This document shows, one piece after another, positions 23,934-31,447 of a stretch of 33,701 nt of DNA (its first letter is position 1; every line of letters begins with the position of its first letter). The stretch comes from Streptomyces himastatinicus ATCC 53653 (lineage in GTDB: Bacteria; Actinomycetota; Actinomycetes; Streptomycetales; Streptomycetaceae): positions 5,780,396-5,814,096 of the forward strand of contig NZ_GG657754.1 in NCBI RefSeq assembly GCF_000158915.1, read 5' to 3'. The notes beneath the pieces are model-generated. The model ran no database searches. It was not told where the DNA came from and worked only from the letters and a program-made list of their open reading frames with translations. A program made the position numbers and the translations under genes.

Positions 23934-24509
23934 CTATTCGAGCGTGCGGTAGCGGCCGCGGTAGTACATCAGCGGCCCGCCCTCCGCGCTCGGCGTCGTC
24001 GCCGACAGCACCCGGCCGACCACCAGGGTGTGGTCCCCGGCCGTCACCCGCTGCTCGGTGCGACATTCGAGCGTCGCCAGCGCCCCGGAGACCAGCGGAG
24101 CGCCCGACTCCGCGCCGTGGGTCACCGCCATGTCTTCGAACAGCAGCCGGTCGCTGATGCGCCCCTTCATGGCGAATCGTCCCGCTGTGGTCCGTTGACT
24201 TTCCGACAGCACCGACACCGCCCAGAGCGGCTGTCGTTCGAGCAGCTCGTCCAGCCGGGACCCGTTGCGAACGCTCACCATCACGAGCGGCGGGTCAAGT
24301 GACACCGACATGAACGCGGTGGCCGTCATGCCGACGTCCTCACCGCTCGGCCCCTCTTCCGGGTCGTGCGCGGTCACCAGCACCACACCGGCCGCGAGCC
24401 GCGACAGGGCGGCGCGGAAGTCGTCCTCACTCACCCCACCAGCATGCGGGACGGCGGGCCCGGCCGGGGTCGGGGCGGGGGCGGGGGCGGAAGGCGTCGT
24501 CTGGAACAC
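23934..24509 (-). CDS. Flavin reductase-like (FMN-binding split-barrel) protein
   Basis: 191 residues. After an Ala/Pro-rich leader the flavin reductase domain runs FRAALSRLAAGVVLVTAHDP, GMTATAFMSVSLDPPLVMVSV, FAVSVL-type strand, and GDHTLVVGRV with the closing PLMYYRGRYRTL. Such NAD(P)H:FMN reductases (HpaC/ActVB type) supply reduced flavin to monooxygenases. No partner oxygenase is adjacent. The first 25 residues are dispensable to the domain, so a downstream start is possible. Confidence 0.88.
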   Translation of the reverse strand: MFQTTPSAPAPAPTPAGPAVPHAGGVSEDDFRAALSRLAAGVVLVTAHDPEEGPSGEDVGMTATAFMSVSLDPPLVMVSVRNGSRLDELLERQPLWAVSVLSESQRTTAGRFAMKGRISDRLLFEDMAVTHGAESGAPLVSGALATLECRTEQRVTAGDHTLVVGRVLSATTPSAEGGPLMYYRGRYRTLE

Positions 24510-24664
24510 GTTCTACACGCTAGTCGCGTCGCGCGGCCCCGCGCATCGGGCCACCGGACCACTCCGGACGTAGGTCTCCGGCCGTAGGCGGCCCGCTTGC
24601 GGAATTTGCGTTCAGAAAATGTAGGAGCGCTCCCATGCGGTTCTGGCGGGGCGCGAACACGGTC

Positions 24665-24680
24665 TGTGACATGAGTCACA
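24665..24680. promoter_or_regulatory. Palindrome upstream of cdgB
   Basis: TGTGACATGAGTCACA, perfect 6-bp arms around ATGA, 123 bp before the cdgB start. cdgB is a known BldD target in S. coelicolor. The half-sites resemble BldD half-sites but the central spacing is one base shorter than the published consensus, so the assignment is tentative. Confidence 0.35.
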
Positions 24681-24802
24681 GCAGCCAGTAATTGTTGACC
24701 CTGTGTACCGGGTGGGCAGCTCGCTGTGATTCAGTGGCCGTTGGCAATCGGACGACAAAGGAAGCCAGGAGTTGCTGTCGAGGTCTCGGGGGAGTGCGAG
24801 CG

Positions 24803-26520
24803 ATGGAGGCCGAGTCGGAGCCCTATATCCGCCTTGCGACCCTGCGACAGCTGCATCAGGTGGTCGCCGACCTGAACACCGCCCGCAGCCTCGCCGACAC
24901 CTTGCAGACCGTCGCCGACGGCGTCATAGCCGGGCTCGGCTACGAGCTGTCGGCCGTCAATCTGGTCCGTCCGGACGGTGACCTGGTGGTCGCCGCCGTG
25001 GGCGGCAGCGCGGGCGCCGAGGCGCTGATGGCCGGACGGGTCGGCTCCCGTACCTCCTGGGACCGCCGACTGTCGATGGGCGACCGCTGGGGCGATCTGC
25101 GCTTCATCCCGCACACCGAGGGCTGGGTCCTCGACGATGACGACGTGCCGCAGTGGCATACCCCCGGCCCCGCGCCCCGCTTCGCCGACGAGTGGCACCC
25201 GATGGACCGCCTGTTCGCCCCGCTGTACGCGGCGGGCGGCTCCGGCGGCGAGCTGATCGGGGTCCTGTCCGTGGACAAACCGCGCAACGGGCGCCGCCCC
25301 GGCGCATGGGGGCGCGAGGCGTTGCAGATGTACGCCTTCCATGCCGCCATTGCGATCGGAAACGCACGGCTGCGCGGCAACATGCAGCGCGCCCTGCTGC
25401 GCCTGGAGCGCGAGCAGCAGGCCCTCAGGGCCAGTGAGGAATCCTTCCGTCAGGCGTTCGAGTACGCCCCCAGCGGCATGGCCATCGCCGAGATGGGCGG
25501 CGATCAGCACGGTCATCTGCTGCGCACCAACGACGCCCTGTGCCGGCTGCTGGGCCGCCCCGCCTCGGCGATGCGCCGCTACTCGTTCGCCGATCTCGTC
25601 CACCCCGAGGACATCGGCACCCTGCTGCGCACCTCCCACGAGGGCGGCCGCTCCGAGCTGCGGCTCGCCCGCCGCGACGGCTCGTTCGTCTGGGTGTCGC
25701 TCCGTAACTCGGTGGTCGCCGAACGCAGCCGACGGCCCGCGCTTCCTGCTCACCCACGTCGAGGACATCGAGGAGAGCAAAACGCCATGAGCTGGCCCTC
25801 GCCCACCGCGCCAGCCATGAACTCGCTGACCGGCCTGCCCAACAGCGCCGAGCTGCGCACCAAACACTCGGCAGCAGGCTGTGCGCCCAAAACGCCGCAG
25901 GACGACCGGGCGGAGTTCACCGAGGGCCTGCCGGGAGCGGACGCCCTGCCGGGAGCGGACGGCGGCGCGAAAACAAAAAACTGGCCGTGGGCGGCTTCCC
26001 GCTCGGCTTCGACGAGTTCGAGGGCTTCGGCTCGCCGCCCCCGCCCGCCGCGGGCGGCGTCCCGTTCGACCACCATGTGCACACCTTCGCGCCCAACGAG
26101 GACGACGACGTCGACGACGGCCACAAGGGGCTCGCGGTCCTCTTCTGCGATCTCGACGGCTTCAAGTCGATCAACGACCGGTTCGGCCACCACTCGGGTG
26201 ACGCGGTTCTCATCGAGGTCGCCCGCCGCCTCACCAACGGGGTGCGGGACGGCGACACCGTCGCCCGGCTCGGCGGTGACGAGTTCGTCGTCCTCGCCGA
26301 CGGGCTCGGCCGGGCGGACGCCAAGGACCTGGCCGTCCGGCTGCGCAACGCGATCCTGCCGCCCATCCGGGTCGACGGCCGTGCGGTGCGGGTGGGGGCC
26401 AGTTTCGGCATCGGCTGGGCGGGCTGCGGCATGTCGGCCGAGGAGGTTCTGCACTCCGCCGACCAGCGGATGTACGTCGAGAAGCGGTCCCGTTCGAAAG
26501 AGCGCAGACGGGCCGGGTGA
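24803..26520 (+). CDS. cdgB: Diguanylate cyclase, GAF-PAS-GGDEF (CdgB-like), frame broken by clustered insertions
   Basis: The ATG has GGGGGAG 8 nt upstream. An opening GAF domain (about 25-190) is followed by a PAS domain (FRQAFEYAPSGMAIAE, FADLVHPEDIGTLL) and a GGDEF domain with the active-site RLGGDEF intact and no EAL domain. It would make cyclic di-GMP, the BldD ligand that holds back sporulation. The frame is lost and regained several times between about 25720 and 25985: removing about eight extra A bases restores one 569-codon gene (VVADAADGPRFLLTHVEDIE, ASHDSLTGLPNSAELR, then KKLAVGGFPLGFDEF). Either a sequencing artefact or a pseudogene. The GGDEF half has its own open frame from about 25987. 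Confidence 0.85.
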
Positions 26521-26536
26521 GGGCCGGACGGGCCGT

Positions 26537-26561
26537 GGCCGGGAAGGGCGGCATCCCGGCC
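26537..26561 (+). terminator. Weak hairpin after cdgB
   Basis: 8-bp arms GGCCGGGA / TCCCGGCC with a 9-nt loop, 16 bp past the cdgB stop; no T tract. Confidence 0.35.
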
Positions 26562-26741
26562 CGCTCCGATCGAGGTACGCTGCGTCGATGCGGCCCTGCC
26601 GCCGACAGTGAACCGATCATGAATATTGGCCATCCGGACAGCCCACGCCCTGTTGAGGCCCTGTCGGCCCTGATATGAGCTGTCGTGGCGCGTACGCACA
26701 CCTGAGCGCCGATGGCCATATGCATAGGGGAGTGACCAGGG

Positions 26742-27743
26742 ATGACGGCCGGCAACAACGGCTCGGACACACCGGAGAACGACGACCCGTTCGCCTATCT
26801 GTACCGCTCGGAGGGCGATGAGGGCGGGCAGGGCGGCCAGTCGGGTCAGCCGGGTTCCGCCCGTACCGGTGGGTACGGCTACCCCGGTCCGGCCGGTCGG
26901 CAGCAGCAGCCGGGGGTGCCCCGCACCTCGTACAACCACGTCCGCGCGGTCGGTGAGCGCAACTACGGCCAGCAGATCCCGAACCAGCAGCCGCAGGGCT
27001 ACGGGCAGCAGGGCCAGCAGGGCTACGGCCAGCAGGGCTACGGGCAGCAGAACGCCCACTACGCCGCCCCCGAGACGCTGCCCGGCGGCGGCGGCCCCCG
27101 TCAGCCCGCCCCCGCCCCGCGTGGTGGCGGCCGCGGCCCCAACAACCGGGGGCTGCTGATCGGCGCCGTCGCCGTGGTCGCGGTGGTCGTCGTCGGTATC
27201 GGTGTCGCGATGCTCACCAACAGCGGCGGCGACGAGAACGACAAGGGCGACCAGGCGGGCGGAAAGCCCACGGCCGCTTCCAGCGTCGAGCCCAGCGACA
27301 AGCCGGAGCCCTCCAAGAAGCCGGGCGCCAAGCTGCCCAAGGAGGACGCGGCCAACATGTCGCTCGGCGGTGGCGCGGCCCCGGCGAGCGACGTCAAGGG
27401 CGCCAAGGGCAAGGGCGGCACGTACGTCGGCGTCAACAGCCCCGGCTCCTCGGCGACCTGGGACGTGGACGTCGACCGGGCCAAGGCGTACAAGCTGTAC
27501 GTGCGCTACGGCGTGCCCGGTGAGGACCAGAGCCTGTCGCTGACGGTCAACGGCAAGAAGTCGGACCGGCCGATCAGCATGAAGAACTTCTCGAACGCGC
27601 CCAAGGGCGACTACGAGAAGGGCTGGACGTACTCGTGGTCCATCGTCCAGCTCAGCCAGGGCAGCAACACGATCACCCTGTCCTGCGGCGACGGCGACAA
27701 GTGCGACGTCAACCTCGACCAGATGTGGCTGAAGCGGGGCTGA
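26742..27743 (+). CDS. Membrane-anchored protein with low-complexity N-terminus and CBM-like domain
   Basis: 333 residues. The cytosolic N-terminal 130 residues are Gly/Gln/Tyr/Pro-rich with YGQQG-type repeats (GYGQQGQQGYGQQGYGQQ around 85-105). One membrane span follows (LLIGAVAVVAVVVVGIGVAML), then a Lys/Ser/Pro linker and an extracellular beta-sandwich (about 215-333) with NSPGSSATWDVDV, AYKLYVRYGVPG and NTITLSCGDGDKCDVNLDQMWLKR, the pattern of family-6/35 carbohydrate-binding modules. Its position between cdgB and pfkB is as in S. coelicolor (from memory). It may bind cell-wall glycan; no enzyme domain is seen. Confidence 0.85.
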   Translation: MTAGNNGSDTPENDDPFAYLYRSEGDEGGQGGQSGQPGSARTGGYGYPGPAGRQQQPGVPRTSYNHVRAVGERNYGQQIPNQQPQGYGQQGQQGYGQQGYGQQNAHYAAPETLPGGGGPRQPAPAPRGGGRGPNNRGLLIGAVAVVAVVVVGIGVAMLTNSGGDENDKGDQAGGKPTAASSVEPSDKPEPSKKPGAKLPKEDAANMSLGGGAAPASDVKGAKGKGGTYVGVNSPGSSATWDVDVDRAKAYKLYVRYGVPGEDQSLSLTVNGKKSDRPISMKNFSNAPKGDYEKGWTYSWSIVQLSQGSNTITLSCGDGDKCDVNLDQMWLKRG

Positions 27744-27749
27744 CGGCAC

Positions 27750-27779
27750 GCGGGACGGCACCCCGGGGCGCCGTCCCGC
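27750..27779. terminator. Bidirectional terminator
   Basis: 10-bp arms GCGGGACGGC / GCCGTCCCGC enclosing CCCCGGGG, between the convergent CBM-like and pfkB genes. Confidence 0.7.
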
Positions 27780-27792
27780 TTCCCTCAGGGCC

Positions 27793-28749
27793 TCAGGCCG
27801 CCGACGGGTGCTCGGTGACCTCGACCCGGTCCAGCAGCTCCGCGTAGACCGCCCGGTCGAACTCGCCCGCCACCGGTGCCCGCACGGCCGCCGCCGACAG
27901 GGCCACCGCGCGCGCCATCCGCTCGGGCCAGGACGCCTCGTCCACAAGACCGGACAGCAGCCCCGCCACCGCCGCGTCCCCGGCGCCCGTCGGATTGCCC
28001 GCCAGGCGCTCCGGCGGTGCCGCGCGCCAGGCGCCCTGGGCGGTGATCGCGAGCAGTCCGTCCGCGCCGAGCGAGGCGGCCACCGCGCGCGCCCCGCGCC
28101 GCCGGGCGTCGCGCGCGGCGCGCAGCGGCTCGGTGGATCCGGTGAGCCCGGCCAGTTCCTCGGCGTTGGGCTTGACGATGTCGGGGCGGGCGGCGACGCC
28201 GCGGCGCAGCGGTTCGCCGCTGGTGTCCAGCAGGGTGGGCACGCCCGCAGCCCGGGCCTCGCGGATGAGCTGGGCGTACGTACCGACCGGGACGCCGGGC
28301 GGCAGGCTGCCGCACAGCGCGACCGCCGAGGCCCCGCGCAGCAGCCCGGCGTAGGCGTCCATGAAGGCGGCCCACTCGGCGGAGGTGACGGCCGGTCCGG
28401 TCTCGTTGAGCTGGGTGGTGTCGCCCGACGCGGTGTCGACGACGCCGAGGGTGCGCCGGGTGGTACCGGCGATCGGCACCAGCGCGTCGGTGATCCGCCC
28501 GCCGCCGGTGTCCGTGTCTCTGTCCGTATCGTCTGCCAGCAGTTCGCGGACCACCGTGCCCGTCACCCCTCCGGCGAAGCCGGTGACGGTGGTGTGGTGG
28601 CCGAGTGCGGCGAGGACGCGCGCGACGTTGATGCCCTTGCCGCCGGGCCGTTCGGTGACCTCGGACACGCGATGGCTGGCGTGGGGGCGCAGTCGAGGCA
28701 CCCGGTAGGTGATGTCGAGGGCGGTGTTGAGCGTGACCGTCAGGATCAC
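27793..28749 (-). CDS. PfkB-family sugar kinase, 1-phosphofructokinase/tagatose-6-P kinase type
   Basis: 318 residues from a GTG with AGGAGA upstream. It opens ILTVTLNTALDITYRV, typical of the fructose-1-phosphate/tagatose-6-phosphate kinase branch, has ERPGGKGINVARVLAALG (substrate site) and the closing GNPTGAGDAAVAG with the catalytic Asp and the anion hole. It probably phosphorylates a sugar phosphate with ATP. It follows nagA on the same strand with 233 bp between, so it is near the GlcNAc genes but may have its own promoter. Confidence 0.9.
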   Translation of the reverse strand: MILTVTLNTALDITYRVPRLRPHASHRVSEVTERPGGKGINVARVLAALGHHTTVTGFAGGVTGTVVRELLADDTDRDTDTGGGRITDALVPIAGTTRRTLGVVDTASGDTTQLNETGPAVTSAEWAAFMDAYAGLLRGASAVALCGSLPPGVPVGTYAQLIREARAAGVPTLLDTSGEPLRRGVAARPDIVKPNAEELAGLTGSTEPLRAARDARRRGARAVAASLGADGLLAITAQGAWRAAPPERLAGNPTGAGDAAVAGLLSGLVDEASWPERMARAVALSAAAVRAPVAGEFDRAVYAELLDRVEVTEHPSAA

Positions 28750-28845
28750 CCGGCATCTCCTCTCCCGTCCCCCCGCCGGACGGAGATTCCTGTGCTGAAA
28801 GCGTGTGGCTGGGGGCCGAGCGGCGCCCGCGCCTGAGCGATCATG

Positions 28846-28877
28846 CCAAAGGCGCGGCGCCCGGCCCACCCCTTTGG
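28846..28877 (-). terminator. Possible nagKA terminator
   Basis: CCAAAGG / CCTTTGG arms (7 bp) with an 18-nt loop, about 105 bp past the nagA stop and upstream of pfkB. Modest support. Confidence 0.3.
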
Positions 28878-28956
28878 GATGACCGGGACGCCCAATCATG
28901 GTGCGTAATCGGCCAATTCGGGGTCAGCGGGGCGTGTCGTACGGGTCAGCGGCCCG

Positions 28957-28995
28957 CTACTGCGGGTCTCTACCGCGGGTCTCTACTGGGGGTCG
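28957..28995. repeat. Three tandem 13-bp repeats across the nagA stop codon
   Basis: CTACTGCGGGTCT, CTACCGCGGGTCT and CTACTGGGGGTCG run head to tail; the last copy encodes the nagA end and stop. Each copy begins with CTA, so on the minus strand each ends with TAG. Confidence 0.6.
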
Positions 28996-30140
28996 ACCAC
29001 CCAGGCGCCGCGCCGCATCACGCCCCGCAGCCGGAAGTCGGCGTCGAGGACGACGAGGTCCGCGTCCTTGCCCGCCTCCAGCGACCCCACCCGGTCCGCC
29101 AGCCCCAGGACCCGCGCGGGGGTCGTGGACAGCGCCCGGACCGCCTGGTCCACGCCGAGCCCGTCGACCGTGACGGCCCGCCGGAAGGCGTGGTCGAGGG
29201 TGAGGGTGGAGCCCGCGATGGAACCGGCCGTGGGCCCGTCGCTGATCCGTGCCACACCGTCCTTGACCTCGACCCCCATCGGGCCGAGCGCATAGCTCCC
29301 GTCGCTCATGCCCGCCGCACTCATCGCGTCGGTGATGAAGGCGACCCGGTCCGCGCCCGCGCGCCGGAAGGCCAGCTGGAGCATGGCGGGGTGCAGATGG
29401 GTCCCGTCGTCGATCAGCTCGACGGTGATCCGCTCATCCTCCAGCAGCGCGGCCACCGGGCCCGGCTCGCGGTGCAGCAGTGACGGCATCGCGTTGAACA
29501 GGTGGGTCGCCACGGTCGCGCCCGCCTCCACGGCGTCCCGCGTCGCCTCGTACGTCGAGTCGGTGTGGCCGACCGCTGCCAGGACGCCGCTGTCGGCCAG
29601 CAGCCGTACGGACTCCAGCCCGCCCGGCAGCTCGGGCGCGAGCGTCATCATGCGCGCGGTGCCGCGCGCCGCGTCGATCAGCTTGCGCACGTCCGCCGGG
29701 TCGGGGTCGCGCAGCAGCGACGGCTGGTGGGCGCCGCAGCGGTGCGGGGAGATGAACGGGCCCTCGAAGTGGACGCCCGCCAGCTCGCCGTCCTCGGCCA
29801 GCTCGGAGAGCACCGCCGCCTGCCGGGCGAGGTCGTCGAGGTCGCCGGTGACGGTGGAGGCGAGCATCGTGGTGGTGCCGTGCGCGCGGTGCGTCCGGAT
29901 GACGGTCAGCGCCTCCTCGGCGGTGCCCGTGGAGAACGAGGCCCCGCCGCCGCCGTGGAGGTGCAGGTCGACGAAGCCGGGGACGATCCAGCAGCCGGAC
30001 AGATCGCGCACGGCGTCGCCCGCGGCCTCCCCGGAGGCCGTTCCGGCGATGCGGGTGCCCTCGACCGTCAGCGTGGCGTCCGTGCTGATCCCGGACGGCA
30101 GCACCACCCGGGCGCCTGTGAGAACCGTTCGCTGGACCAT
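28983..30140 (-). CDS. nagA: N-acetylglucosamine-6-phosphate deacetylase
   Basis: 385 residues of the amidohydrolase superfamily. HLHGGGG with H60 and H62, E126 in FEGPF, H192 (GHTDSTY) and H213 (THLFNAMPSL) are the metal/substrate residues, and D271 in FITDAMSAAG is the catalytic Asp. It converts GlcNAc-6-phosphate to glucosamine-6-phosphate and acetate in the cytosol. The start ATG shares its A with the nagK stop (TGATG), so the two are co-translated. It is expected to be under DasR through the palindrome upstream of nagK. Confidence 0.96.
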   Translation of the reverse strand: MVQRTVLTGARVVLPSGISTDATLTVEGTRIAGTASGEAAGDAVRDLSGCWIVPGFVDLHLHGGGGASFSTGTAEEALTVIRTHRAHGTTTMLASTVTGDLDDLARQAAVLSELAEDGELAGVHFEGPFISPHRCGAHQPSLLRDPDPADVRKLIDAARGTARMMTLAPELPGGLESVRLLADSGVLAAVGHTDSTYEATRDAVEAGATVATHLFNAMPSLLHREPGPVAALLEDERITVELIDDGTHLHPAMLQLAFRRAGADRVAFITDAMSAAGMSDGSYALGPMGVEVKDGVARISDGPTAGSIAGSTLTLDHAFRRAVTVDGLGVDQAVRALSTTPARVLGLADRVGSLEAGKDADLVVLDADFRLRGVMRRGAWVVDPQ

Positions 30141-31206
30141 CAGCCGGATACCTCCGTGGACTGCGCGGACTGCGCGGGGGATGAGGGGGGTGAGGGGGAC
30201 GCGGGCGACGGCGCGGGGTGCGGGGACGGTGCGGTGGACGGGGCGGCGGACCGTGCGGCGGACTGCGCTGCGACGAGATCCCAGGCGAGCAGCCCCGCGC
30301 CCAGGCAGCCCGCGGTGTCCCCGAGGTCCGCGGGGACGATGCGGGGGAGCGTCTGGAAGGTGATCCGCTCCTCGATCGCCGCGCGCAGCCGGAGGATGGA
30401 CACAGGCGTCTTCCACCCGGCCTCGGCGAAGCCCCATCCGTCTGAAGGATCAAGGCAAGCTCGGGGGTCCCAGCCAGGGTGAAGGGGCGGTCAACAGGCC
30501 GTCGGCGAGCGCGCCGACCGGCCTCCCGCCACACCGCTTCGGCCCGCGGGTCGCCGGACTCGACGGCCTTGGCGCAGTCGGCCGCGTCCGCGGCGGGCCC
30601 GCCGCCCGCCGCCGCCCAGGCGCGTCCCACCGCGGCGGCCGAGGCCAGCGCCTCCAGGCAGCCGGACTGACCGCAGCCGCACGGGGGGCCGCCGGGCCGT
30701 ACGACGATGTGGCCGATCTCGCCGGAGTCGCCGTGGGCGCCCGGTTCAAGACGGCCCTCGATGCCGATGGCGCCCGCGATCCCGGTGCCCACCGACACGA
30801 ACAGGAACCGGTCGGCGCCCCGGCCCGCCCCCAGCCGCCCCTCGGCCAGCCCGCCCGTACGGACGTCGTGCCCGAGGCCGACCGGGATGCCGCCCAGCCG
30901 CTCGGACAGCAGCGCGCGCAGCGGTACGTCGCGCCAGCCGAGGTTGGCGGCGTAGACGGCGACGCCGCGGTCCTGGTCCAGTACGCCGGGCACGCCGACC
31001 CCGGCGGCCGCGGCCGGTTCGCCGAACCGCCGCTCGCCGATGGCGCGCAGCTCGGCGGCGAAGTCGAGGATCGCGGCGACCACGGCCTCGGGCCCGTGCT
31101 CCCGCCCGGTGGGCCGCCTGGCCTCGTGCAGGAGTGTCCGGTCCGCCCCGACCAGGGCGGCCTTCATGCCGGTGCCGCCCACATCGAGGGCGATGACGTG
31201 TTCCAC
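30140..31206 (-). CDS. nagK: N-acetylglucosamine kinase (ROK family), frame broken by clustered insertions
   Basis: GTG start at 31206. The N-terminal ATP site (ALDVGGTGMKAALVG), VGVPGVLDQDRGV and the ROK zinc motif CGCGQSGCLE are intact up to about codon 225. From about 30520 to 30395 the text is unreadable in any one frame, but deleting many single bases recovers an ordinary ROK sequence (for example GLAEAGETLFHPLRA), and the frame is then clean again: AAIEERITFQTLPRIVPADLGDTAGCLG. The C-terminus has a 40-residue Ala/Ser/Pro tail. The enzyme would phosphorylate GlcNAc to GlcNAc-6-P for NagA. As read it is non-functional. This may be assembly error. Confidence 0.85.
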
Positions 31207-31234
31207 AAGGGACAGTCTCCCGCGATCCACCACG

Positions 31235-31250
31235 AGAGGTCTAGTCCACT
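31235..31250. promoter_or_regulatory. DasR-responsive-element-like palindrome upstream of nagKA
   Basis: AGAGGTCTAGTCCACT, 12 of 16 to the DasR consensus and 15 of 16 to the site upstream of msiK. It begins 29 bp from the nagK start codon, a good repressor position. Confidence 0.7.
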
Positions 31251-31366
31251 CGCCGGGCGGTTCTTCTTCGCAGGTAAGCGAGTTGTGACGACGTGACACA
31301 TCCCACGTGGGGGTGTGCGATACGTCTGACCTGGCAAGGAGAGGTCCGATACCGAAGCGATACGCC

Positions 31367-31382
31367 CATGGTGTAGACCTTG
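31367..31382. promoter_or_regulatory. Second DasR-like site, upstream of the sugar-binding lipoprotein
   Basis: CATGGTGTAGACCTTG keeps the TGGTGTAGACC core of weaker DasR sites but matches the full consensus at only 10 of 16. It lies 66 bp before the lipoprotein start. Confidence 0.4.
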
Positions 31383-31447
31383 TGGAGGTTTGCAAGGCAG
31401 ACTCGCTCGACCTTCGCGAGAAGCATCCGCGGAGGATGAATCAAGCC

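Noticed and set aside
25720..25985. Programmed ribosomal frameshifting in cdgB
   Set aside because: Several separate shifts at unrelated sequences would be needed, with no single slippery site or stimulatory structure. Base insertions explain it better.
30395..30520. Regulatory RNA or riboswitch embedded in nagK
   Set aside because: The odd sequence becomes a normal ROK coding sequence after removing single bases; there is no conserved aptamer pattern.
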